Assembly (NCBI GenBank): GCA_021851405.1
Contig: JAJZDW010000031.1
Span: 295 to 34,039 of the forward strand
Direction: 5' to 3'
DNA: 33,745 nucleotides
Origin: Pseudomonadota bacterium
GTDB lineage: Bacteria > Pseudomonadota > Gammaproteobacteria > Steroidobacterales > Steroidobacteraceae
In this document: positions 26,717 to 33,745 of the stretch, piece by piece
How positions within the stretch are numbered: position 1 is the first letter of the stretch
How the letters are laid out: every line of letters begins with the position of its first letter
Position numbers and translations under genes: made by a program
Notes under the pieces: generated by a model
Seen by the model: only the letters and a program-made list of their open reading frames with translations
Told to the model about the DNA's origin: nothing
Databases searched by the model: none

Positions 26717-27310
26717 ATGCTGGTCTTCGCACTGGAAAACCTGCTCAACCGAGGCCTGCCCCGCTCGGTGCGCGCCCGCGCACTGTGTGCCGAACTCGAG
26801 GGCCGCCGGCTGGCCGTGGAGGCGCCCGGCCTCGGGCGCGTGCTGATCGGCTCGAGCGGCACGGCACTCACCGTGCGCCGTGGCGAGGACGCCGCCGAGG
26901 CTTCCCTCAGCGGCGGCCCGCTCAGTCTCGGGATCCTCGGCATCGGCCTCTCGCACGAGCCGATCCGCAGCGGCGCGGTGCAAGTGCACGGCGATGCCGA
27001 ACTCGCCGAGAAGTTCCAGCAGCTGCTGCGGCTGCTGCGCCCGGACCCCGAGGAGGAGCTCGCCGGGCTGCTCGGGGACGTGCCGGCACACCGCATCGGC
27101 CAGCTCGCGCGCGGCGCGCTCGGCTGGAGTGGCCGCGCCGCCGCGACCGTGTGGCGAGACCTGGGCGATTACCTGGCCCATGAACGGCGCGACCTGGTGA
27201 GCACCGCCGAGGGCGAGGCGTTCCTGCGCAGCGTCGATGCGCTCCGCGAGGATGCCGACCGGCTCGCCGCGCGAGTGGAGCAGCTCGAGCGGCGAGTGAC
27301 CGCACCGTGA
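26717..27310 (+). CDS. ubiJ: Ubiquinone biosynthesis accessory factor UbiJ
   Basis: A 197-aa protein with an N-terminal SCP2-type lipid-binding domain (about 1-110, with the HGDAELAEKFQQLL segment) and a C-terminal helical, coiled-coil-like end rich in Arg, Glu and Leu. UbiJ is thought to present hydrophobic quinone intermediates to the Ubi metabolon in the cytosol. The assignment relies on this domain order plus position 8 nt after ubiE and overlapping ubiB by four bases (GTGA), the same order as E. coli ubiEJB. Confidence 0.9.
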   Translation: MLVFALENLLNRGLPRSVRARALCAELEGRRLAVEAPGLGRVLIGSSGTALTVRRGEDAAEASLSGGPLSLGILGIGLSHEPIRSGAVQVHGDAELAEKFQQLLRLLRPDPEEELAGLLGDVPAHRIGQLARGALGWSGRAAATVWRDLGDYLAHERRDLVSTAEGEAFLRSVDALREDADRLAARVEQLERRVTAP

Positions 27311-28962
27311 GGGCCGGCGGGCGGCCCCTGAAGCTGCGGGTCCTCGGGCGGCTGGTGCAGATCCAGCGCGTGCTGGTGAAGCACGGCCTGGATGACTTCG
27401 TGCAGGCGACCCACCTGTACCGGCCGCTGCGCTTCCTGTTCTTCCTCTCGCCGTGGATGTGGCTCGGGCGCTCCCGCCGCGCCCCGCGCGGGGAGCGGTT
27501 GCGCCTCGCGCTGCAGGAGCTCGGTCCGATTTTCGTGAAATTCGGCCAGGCGGTCTCCACCCGCCGCGACCTGCTGCCGCCGGACATCGCCGATGAGCTC
27601 GCCAAGCTGCAGGACCGGGTGCCCCCGTTCCCGGCGGCGCTCGCGCGCGCGGCGGTCGAGCGCACGCTCGGCCGCCCGGTGGAGCAGATCTTTGCCCGCT
27701 TCGAGGATGAGCCGCTCGCAGCCGCCTCGATCGCCCAGGTGCATGCCGCGCGGCTCGAGAACGGGCGCGAGGTGGTGGTGAAGATCGTGCGCCCCGGCAT
27801 GCGCGCGCGCATCGAGCGGGACCTGGAGGTGCTGTTCACGCTCGCCACCCTCGCCCAGCGCTACTGGCGCGAGGCGCGCCGGCTGCGTCCGGTGGAGCTG
27901 GTGAGCGAGTACGAGAAGACCATCCTCGATGAGCTCGACCTGATGCGCGAGGCAGCCAACGCCACGCAGCTGAAGCGCAATTTCGCCAGCTCCGATCTGC
28001 TCTACGTTCCGGAGGTGTTCTGGGACTTCTGCAGCACGGAAGTCATGGTCATGGAGCGCATTCACGGCATTCCGATCAGCGACATGGCGCGCCTGCGCGC
28101 GCTTGGCACGAACTTCGAGCGCCTCGCCGAGAACGGCGTGCGCATCTTCTTCACCCAGGTGTTCCGCCACAATTTCTTTCACGCCGACATGCACCCGGGA
28201 AACATCTTCGTGCTGGCCGATGACCCGCAGCGGCCGCGCTATGCGGCCATCGACTTCGGCATCATGGGCACGCTCGACCCGCGCGACCAGCACTACCTCG
28301 CCGAGAACTTCCTCGCCGTCTTCGAGCGCGACTACCGGCGCGTGGCGGTGCTGCACGTGGAGTCCGGCTGGGTGCCACCGCAGACGCGCATCGATGAGAT
28401 GGAGTCGGCGATCCGCACCGTCTGCGAGCCGATTTTCGACCGGCCGCTCTCGGACATCTCCTTCGGTCACCTGCTGCTGCGGCTGTTCGAGATCTCGCGC
28501 CGCTTCAACATGCAGATCCAGCCGCAGCTGATGCTGCTGCAGAAGACGCTGTTCAACGTCGAGGGGCTGGGTCGCGAGCTCTACCCGCAGCTGGACATCT
28601 GGACGACGGCCACGCCGATCCTGCGCGAGTGGATGCGCGAGCGCGTCAGCGTGCGGCGGCTGGTGAAGCAGCTGTGGCGCCAGCTGCCCGATGTGGTCGA
28701 ATCGCTGCAGAGCCTGCCGGCGCTGCTGAAGGAATCGGTGCGCCGGGTGCACGAGCCGCAAACGCATCCGGAGGTGACGGCTCTGAAGGAGCTGCGCGAG
28801 ACGATGCGCACCACGGCGCGCCGACGCGATGCCGTGACCGGCGCGTCGGCGGTGTTGTTCGCGGGACTGGTCTGGCTCGCGTTCGACACCGCGGGCTGGC
28901 CGGGCTGGGTGCTCGCGGGCAGCGGGGCGGCGGCACTCGGCGCGGCGTACCGCTGGCTGTGA
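27307..28962 (+). CDS. ubiB: Ubiquinone biosynthesis atypical kinase/ATPase UbiB
   Basis: A 551-aa member of the UbiB/ABC1/ADCK family needed for ubiquinone synthesis. It starts at a GTG overlapping the ubiJ stop. The family-specific KxGQ motif is at 78-81 (KFGQAVSTRRDLLP), followed by AAASIAQVHAA (alanine-rich loop replacing the glycine-rich loop), VVKIVRPG with the ATP-site Lys, ELDLMREAANA, the catalytic-loop HADMHPGN and metal-binding DFG in AIDFGIMG. Two hydrophobic C-terminal segments (about 514-548) anchor it to the inner membrane. Confidence 0.97.
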   Translation: MRAGGRPLKLRVLGRLVQIQRVLVKHGLDDFVQATHLYRPLRFLFFLSPWMWLGRSRRAPRGERLRLALQELGPIFVKFGQAVSTRRDLLPPDIADELAKLQDRVPPFPAALARAAVERTLGRPVEQIFARFEDEPLAAASIAQVHAARLENGREVVVKIVRPGMRARIERDLEVLFTLATLAQRYWREARRLRPVELVSEYEKTILDELDLMREAANATQLKRNFASSDLLYVPEVFWDFCSTEVMVMERIHGIPISDMARLRALGTNFERLAENGVRIFFTQVFRHNFFHADMHPGNIFVLADDPQRPRYAAIDFGIMGTLDPRDQHYLAENFLAVFERDYRRVAVLHVESGWVPPQTRIDEMESAIRTVCEPIFDRPLSDISFGHLLLRLFEISRRFNMQIQPQLMLLQKTLFNVEGLGRELYPQLDIWTTATPILREWMRERVSVRRLVKQLWRQLPDVVESLQSLPALLKESVRRVHEPQTHPEVTALKELRETMRTTARRRDAVTGASAVLFAGLVWLAFDTAGWPGWVLAGSGAAALGAAYRWL

Positions 28963-29103
28963 AGCACGCCGCATCGGCGGCCCCCTCAACCCCCGCGAGC
29001 GTCAGGCGTGCGCATCGCCGCGCTGACGTAGTGATCGTGCACAGCGATGCCATACGCGCCCCGCCCCGCCGCAGCCGCCGAGGTCTGAACCGGAGTACCC
29101 GCC

Positions 29104-29805
29104 ATGTATACCTTGTACATCGCCAACAAGAACTACTCGTCCTGGTCGCTGCGCCCCTGGGTGCTGATGCGCGTCCTCGGCATCCCCTTCGAGGAGCGGC
29201 TCGTCCCGTTCGGCACCGACGATGCGCCGCATGATTTCCGGGCGTTCTCCCCGAACGGCAAAGTGCCGTGCCTACACGACGGGAAGGTGATGGTGTGGGA
29301 GTCTCTCGCCATCATCGAGTACCTCGCGGAGCGGCACGAGGGGGTGTGGCCGGCCGATGCGGGTGCTCGCGCCTTCGCCCGTTCAGCCGCCGCGGAGATG
29401 CACGCCGGATTCGGTGCGCTGCGCCAGATCTGCGGCATGACCTGCGGACTGCGCGTTCGCCTGCACCGCATCGAGCCGCGACTGCACGCCGATCTGCAGC
29501 GCCTGCAGGCGTTGTGGCAGGAGGGGCTGACGGGCTTCGGGGGGCCGTTTCTCGCCGGCGGAACGTTCAGCGCCGCGGATGCGTTCTTCGCGCCGGTGGC
29601 GTTGCGGATCCAGACCTACGCTCCGCCGCTCGCCCCCGCAGCGCTCGCCTACTCGCAGCGGCTGCTCGCACTGGCGCCGATGCGCAGCTGGTACGCCGAG
29701 GCCCTCGCCGAGCCCTGGCGGGACGAGGCGCACGAGCGCGAGACGCTCTTAGCCGGCACCGTGACGGAGGACCTGCGCCGCCCCGCGGCCGCTCAGAACG
29801 CGTAG
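29104..29805 (+). CDS. Glutathione S-transferase family protein
   Basis: A 233-aa protein with an N-terminal thioredoxin-like domain: it starts YTLYIANKNYSSWSLRPW with the candidate catalytic Ser in SSWS, then GKVPCL with the cis-Pro and WESLAIIEYLAE for glutathione gamma-glutamyl binding. A helical C-terminal domain contains FSAADAFFAPVALR, the usual N-capping box. The substrate cannot be inferred. CGGAG lies about 10 nt before the ATG. Its 3' end overlaps that of the convergent DUF481 gene by 13 bp. Confidence 0.9.
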   Translation: MYTLYIANKNYSSWSLRPWVLMRVLGIPFEERLVPFGTDDAPHDFRAFSPNGKVPCLHDGKVMVWESLAIIEYLAERHEGVWPADAGARAFARSAAAEMHAGFGALRQICGMTCGLRVRLHRIEPRLHADLQRLQALWQEGLTGFGGPFLAGGTFSAADAFFAPVALRIQTYAPPLAPAALAYSQRLLALAPMRSWYAEALAEPWRDEAHERETLLAGTVTEDLRRPAAAQNA

Positions 29806-30572
29806 ACGAGGTTGACGGTCTCGATCGAGTCCAGGTGCTGGATGCCCGGGGCCGGGTGGGTATTGTCCTGAAGGTTGTACCCGAGGCTCAGCGCCAACTG
29901 GGTTGAGACCTTGACGACGAGGGCGAGGGCGTTCGTCACCTGGGTATTGACCGATCCGGCATTCACCAGCAGCTTCTCGCTGACCGATGTCGTGTGGGTG
30001 ATCGTGTGCTCGTAATTGACCCCGAGGGTCCCGATCGCATAGCGCTCACTCGGCTGCGCAAGACGTTCGATGAACGTCCGGGTCGGGTTCGTCAGCGCCA
30101 CGGACGTCAATGTCTCGGGCCGCGAGACCATGTAGCCGGCACCGATCTGGGTGCTCAGCGTCGTCGCCTTGGAGTGGATCAGCGTGTAGCCGACACCGAG
30201 CGCGCCGCTCGCCTGGTACTGGAAGCCATCGAACAGGTCATGTTCGTAGCGCAGCGAGCCGAAGACATACGCCTCGGCACTGATCTTGCGGCTCGACTGC
30301 CACATCGCCATCCAGCGCTCGGCCGAGACGATCCCGAGGCTCTGACCGTAGAGCGTGGTCAGATCCAGGCTGTGCTTCCAGAGCCCCGAGAGGTAGTTCA
30401 GATCGATCGCGGCGTTGGCGGATGTGCCCTGCGCATTGCCCTGCGAAGCGACGACCCCCAGCTGTCCCTTCCCCGTGAAATGCGCAGTGACCGGCGCCGG
30501 CGTGGACGCCGTGGCGAATGCCGTCGCGGGTCCCAGCAGCACCATGATGAGCGCGGCGCGCATCGATTTCAT
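29793..30572 (-). CDS. DUF481-family outer-membrane beta-barrel protein
   Basis: A 259-aa protein with a signal peptide: MKSMR, a hydrophobic core, and likely cleavage after the A-F-A-T-A stretch near residue 22. The mature part alternates short aromatic/hydrophobic strands (GKGQLGVVASQGN..., FGSLRYEHDLFDGFQYQASGALGVGY) and ends in YAF. The terminal Phe is the usual BAM-recognition signal of outer-membrane barrels. It matches the DUF481 (YdiY, salt-induced outer-membrane protein) pattern. AGGAG is 9 nt before the ATG at 30572. No partner genes are adjacent. Confidence 0.85.
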   Translation of the reverse strand: MKSMRAALIMVLLGPATAFATASTPAPVTAHFTGKGQLGVVASQGNAQGTSANAAIDLNYLSGLWKHSLDLTTLYGQSLGIVSAERWMAMWQSSRKISAEAYVFGSLRYEHDLFDGFQYQASGALGVGYTLIHSKATTLSTQIGAGYMVSRPETLTSVALTNPTRTFIERLAQPSERYAIGTLGVNYEHTITHTTSVSEKLLVNAGSVNTQVTNALALVVKVSTQLALSLGYNLQDNTHPAPGIQHLDSIETVNLVYAF

Positions 30573-30810
30573 GTCTGTCGGCTCCTCGTTCGTCGGAATG
30601 GGCAAGATTCTACGGACTCCGGGTGGCGCGTGGCGACGGATTACCGCAACGTCGGCACCGGCCGCCAGCGGCGCGGCGAGCGGGCCGGTTCCACCGCCGC
30701 GCAGGGGTGCGCCATAATGAGAAATACGTCCGGTTCCATGCCGCAGGTTGATGCAGCCGATGCCGCTGCCGGCGCGCTGATGGGGTAACATTCGCTCAGA
30801 TCGGCTTCTA

Positions 30811-30832
30811 CCCAGGCACTCTTGTGCCTGGG
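30811..30832 (+). promoter_or_regulatory. Perfect hairpin just ahead of the dual-sensor gene
   Basis: CCCAGGCAC (30811-30819) pairs perfectly with GTGCCTGGG (30824-30832) around a TCTT loop, followed by TTTCT and the ATG 8 nt later. It could act as a weak terminator/attenuator, hide the translation start, or be a DNA palindrome bound by a dimeric regulator. Confidence 0.55.
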
Positions 30833-30840
30833 TTTCTGGG

Positions 30841-33745
30841 ATGCGCTTACGGAACTCGCCTGATTTGGCTACCACGTGCACAGAGTCGCAACCCCCGCCG
30901 CCGGTGCAGCCGCTGCACTGGAGCGAGGCCATGGCCACGGGCGATGCGCTGCTCGATGCGCAGCATCAGCGGCTGCTCGAGATCTTCAATCGGGCCGCGC
31001 ACGCGCAGGCCCGGGGCGCTCAGCCCGAGGAGCTGAACGGCCTGCTCGATGCGCTCGCCGACTACACGCGCGATCACTTCCGTGCCGAAGCGCTGCTGAT
31101 GCGTCAGTGGCAGGTCGATGGCGCGCACCGCAGGATGCACCTGCAGGCCCATGAGAAGTTCCGGGGCTTCCTGCAGCAGGCCCGCCGGCTCAATCGCGAT
31201 TGCGGCGCTGACGTCAGCGTCGAATTGCTGTCGTTTCTCGCCCAGTGGCTGTTGCACCACATCATGGACATGGACCGGCAGATGGTGCGCGAGGTCCAGG
31301 CGCGCCAGGCCGGGGAGGCGCGGGCATTGCCGCTCGAGGAGCACGACCCGCTGGTGCGGGGCCGCCTCGTCGAGACCGTCAGCGGCCTGTCGGACGCCCT
31401 CGGGCAGCGGACGTTTGATCTGCTCCTGCAGCGCCAGCAGCTGCTCGACGTACAGACGCTGTACCGCGCGTGGCTGCATTGCGGCGATGTACTGATCCAG
31501 TGCCGTCACGAGCACGAGATGCTCGCAAGCCTGTGCGCCAAGCTCTCGCGCGACACTCCATTCCATACCGCCTGGATCGGCCGGCCCGGTCCGTCTGGCG
31601 TGTTCGAAGTGTTGGCGCTCGCCGGCGAGGGGGCCGAGCAGGTGCGCAGCGCCCCACCGCGACTCGTGCCAGGGGAGACAGCCTCCGTCGCGGTCAAGGC
31701 GTGGCACACCGGGACGCTGCGCGTCTGCAACGATACGTTGGCCGACGCGACGCTGCAGCCGTGGCACGCCGGGTTCAGCGCTCACCGCTGGCTCAGCATT
31801 CTCGCGCTGCCGATCTTCAGAGCCACCCGGATCTGGGCCATCCTCACGCTCGCCGCTCCGCGCCGCGAGGGGTTCGATGCCGGCACGGTCGAGGTCTGTA
31901 CCCGCATCGGGGCGCTGCTCGGTCACGGTCTCGATGAGCTCGACCTGAAGGAGCGCATCCGCTCGCTGCAGCTGCAGGAGGCGCGCATGGCGCGCACCGA
32001 TACGCTCACCGGGCTGCCGAACCGCCTTGCACTGGAGGAATACCTGCCGCCGGCCATCGCCCGTGCGCGCCGCCGCGGCACCTCACTCGCCCTCGGGGTG
32101 ATCGATCTTGATGATTTCAAACCGGTCAATGATCGGTTCGGTCACGATGCGGGCGATGAGCTGCTGCGCGCCGTCTCGCGGCGTCTGCGCGAGTGGCTGC
32201 GCGAGTCGGACTTCATCGCGCGCCTCGGCGGCGATGAGTTCGTCGTGGTGCTGGAGGATCTCGAGCACGCCCAGGAGCTGCCCCAGCTGAGCGCTGCGCT
32301 GCGCCATCTGCACCGCGCCGTCGAGACTCCGTTCGAAGTGAGTGGCGCGACCAGCGCCTCGGTCGACATGACGATGGGCCTGGCACTGTTTCCGCTCGAC
32401 GGCGAGGAAGCCGAGGCACTGCTGCGCCAGGCCGATGCGGCGATGTATCAGGCCAAGCAGTCCAAGCGGATCCGAGCCCAGTGGTGGCGGGTCGGCGTGT
32501 CGATATCGGGCGAGCAGCTCGCCGAGAGCGCGTTCGACCCGTTCGGGCCGGAGATGCAGGAACTGATGCAGAGTGTCGCGCCGCACATCGAAGTGGTGGC
32601 CGAGCAGTTCGCCTCGGCCTTCTACCGCGAACTCGGCGCCCGAGCGGAGACTGCCTCGGTCCTGGCGTGCCTGACCGAGCCGGAGCTGCAGGAACTGGTG
32701 CGCAAGCAGGCCGCACACCTGCGCTTCCTGCTCGATGCGCACACCTCGCGCGAGCAGGCCAAGGAGGCGGCGCGCCGCCTCGGCACCGTGCATGGGCTGA
32801 TCGGCCTCTCCGGCGCGTCGATGGCACTGGTCATGGGGCTGTACCGCGACCTGCTGCACGCCCATTTCGATGCGGCGTTGCTCACCACGCGCACGCGCTA
32901 CCGCGCGCTGCGCACCGCCGAGGCGCGCCTGCAGTTGGAGCTGCAGGGCGAGCTCGAGGCGATGCAGTGGGTACTCGATCAGTACCAGGCGCTGCTCGCC
33001 CGACCACAGGAGGGCCGCGGACTGACGGCCGACTGGGTGCAGGCGGAGCTCGACGCACTCGCCGCCCTACCCGGAATACGCGCCGCCGTCGTCTGCCGGC
33101 CCGATGCTCACAACCGCCTCGTCATCGAGCGTGCCGCCGGCCCGCAGTGCGCCGCGTTCATCGAAGCGCACCGCGTCCGCGATCTCTATCCGGTGCTCGA
33201 TCCGCGCGACGTCCGCGGCCGGGGTCTGGTCGCCAACACCTGGATGACCGACCGCCAGCAGGAGACTGTGGCGTTCGAGTGCGAGCCGCGCGCCGCGCCA
33301 TGGCAGGCGCTGATGAGCGAGTTCGCCATCCGCAGCGCGGTGACGCTGCCGGTGCATCGGCACGGGGCGATCCACTCGGTGCTGATGCTCTTTGGAGCGT
33401 ACCCGCACCAGTTCACCTCTGCCTGGATGCGCACGTGGCGGCTGTCGCTGCAGAACCGCTGGGATCAGATGACGCGCGCCTCGCAGAGCCGCGGGCACGC
33501 GATCGATACCGGCGAGGTGGCGCAGATCCGCGCCTTGCTCTACAGCGGCGGGCTGGAGATGTTCGTCCAGCCGGTCGTGCAGCTGGAGACCGGAACGGTT
33601 CTGAAGGCCGAGGCGCTGGCGCGCCTGCGCACCCCGCAGGGCTCGCTGCTCGCGCCCGCAGAGTTTCTGCCGGAACTCGGGGAGACGGACCTGGACTCGC
33701 TGTTCCGTCAGGGTCTGCAGCAGGGCCTGGCGCATCTGGGCCGCT
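30841..33745 (+). CDS. Multidomain c-di-GMP protein: hemerythrin-GAF-GGDEF-globin-GAF-EAL (3' end outside window)
   Basis: 968 codons are visible from ATG 30841, the first ATG after an in-frame stop at 30778; the ribosome-binding site is weak. Residues about 25-150 are a bacteriohemerythrin with all seven diiron ligands: H42, H79, E83, H96, H100, H140 and D145. A GAF-like domain spans about 205-370. GGDEF spans about 385-545, with IDLDDFK, the intact GGDEF at 463-467 and an inhibitory-site RESD at 454-457. Residues about 565-700 resemble the E. coli DosC sensor globin, with Y595 and H651 matching its distal Tyr43 and proximal His98. A second GAF-like region covers about 735-890. The EAL domain has begun (EAL at 924-926) when the window ends. 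Predicted to make and/or break down c-di-GMP in response to oxygen or redox state. Confidence 0.9.
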   Translation, partial: MRLRNSPDLATTCTESQPPPPVQPLHWSEAMATGDALLDAQHQRLLEIFNRAAHAQARGAQPEELNGLLDALADYTRDHFRAEALLMRQWQVDGAHRRMHLQAHEKFRGFLQQARRLNRDCGADVSVELLSFLAQWLLHHIMDMDRQMVREVQARQAGEARALPLEEHDPLVRGRLVETVSGLSDALGQRTFDLLLQRQQLLDVQTLYRAWLHCGDVLIQCRHEHEMLASLCAKLSRDTPFHTAWIGRPGPSGVFEVLALAGEGAEQVRSAPPRLVPGETASVAVKAWHTGTLRVCNDTLADATLQPWHAGFSAHRWLSILALPIFRATRIWAILTLAAPRREGFDAGTVEVCTRIGALLGHGLDELDLKERIRSLQLQEARMARTDTLTGLPNRLALEEYLPPAIARARRRGTSLALGVIDLDDFKPVNDRFGHDAGDELLRAVSRRLREWLRESDFIARLGGDEFVVVLEDLEHAQELPQLSAALRHLHRAVETPFEVSGATSASVDMTMGLALFPLDGEEAEALLRQADAAMYQAKQSKRIRAQWWRVGVSISGEQLAESAFDPFGPEMQELMQSVAPHIEVVAEQFASAFYRELGARAETASVLACLTEPELQELVRKQAAHLRFLLDAHTSREQAKEAARRLGTVHGLIGLSGASMALVMGLYRDLLHAHFDAALLTTRTRYRALRTAEARLQLELQGELEAMQWVLDQYQALLARPQEGRGLTADWVQAELDALAALPGIRAAVVCRPDAHNRLVIERAAGPQCAAFIEAHRVRDLYPVLDPRDVRGRGLVANTWMTDRQQETVAFECEPRAAPWQALMSEFAIRSAVTLPVHRHGAIHSVLMLFGAYPHQFTSAWMRTWRLSLQNRWDQMTRASQSRGHAIDTGEVAQIRALLYSGGLEMFVQPVVQLETGTVLKAEALARLRTPQGSLLAPAEFLPELGETDLDSLFRQGLQQGLAHLGR

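Noticed and set aside
28963-29103. Possible promoter or RNA between ubiB and the glutathione S-transferase gene
   Set aside because: No convincing -35/-10 pair, hairpin or coding signal was visible.

Overview
The window is a GC-rich chromosomal segment of a gammaproteobacterium, most likely from the Xanthomonadales/Nevskiales/Steroidobacterales side. The inference rests on an E. coli-like FadD, OxyR with its regulatory cysteine pair, a ubiE-ubiJ-ubiB cluster, YajQ, ribosomal protein bTHX, and a trpEGDCFBA operon behind a peptide-coding attenuator. No phage, insertion sequence, CRISPR array, tRNA or rRNA was seen. The high GC gives long open frames opposite or upstream of nearly every gene; these were set aside.

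Layout. 1-245: the 3' end of a gene of glycine-rich 12-13-residue repeats (perfect 111-bp DNA repeats), followed by a bidirectional terminator. 353-5214: fadD (minus), a small cupin protein (plus), an orphan LytTR response regulator and a degenerate EAL protein (both minus). 5554-9581: an acyl-CoA dehydrogenase (plus) facing an LCAT-like lipase and oxyR (both minus). 9606-10852: an OxyR-type operator, then ahpC-ahpD running away from oxyR. 10897-11938: yajQ and an isoprenylcysteine methyltransferase-like membrane protein (minus). 12011-18617: a trp leader peptide and attenuator, then trpE-G-D-C-F-B-A with mostly overlapping reading frames. 18674-20647: a hotdog-like protein, inorganic pyrophosphatase, bTHX (37 aa) and a glycine-tailed RRM protein. 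20885-25695: a three-gene minus-strand operon for a 2-oxoacid (probably 2-oxoglutarate) oxidoreductase with its own FAD/Fe-S pyridine-nucleotide subunit, preceded by a terminator inside its leader. 25938-28962: ubiE-ubiJ-ubiB. 29104-30572: a glutathione S-transferase convergent with a DUF481 outer-membrane protein. 30841 to the window end: the first 968 codons of a very large c-di-GMP protein.

Themes. The segment combines aerobic respiration (ubiquinone genes), peroxide defence (OxyR/AhpC/AhpD), fatty-acid catabolism (FadD, acyl-CoA dehydrogenase, lipase) and tryptophan synthesis. It also carries several c-di-GMP-linked genes. The most unusual object is the last gene. It appears to join a bacteriohemerythrin with all seven diiron ligands and a DosC-type heme globin in one polypeptide, together with a complete-looking GGDEF domain and a canonical EAL start: two chemically different oxygen sensors on one cyclic-di-GMP enzyme. 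The trp attenuator can be read base by base, and the untranslated leader of the oxidoreductase operon looks like a second conditional terminator or a small RNA.
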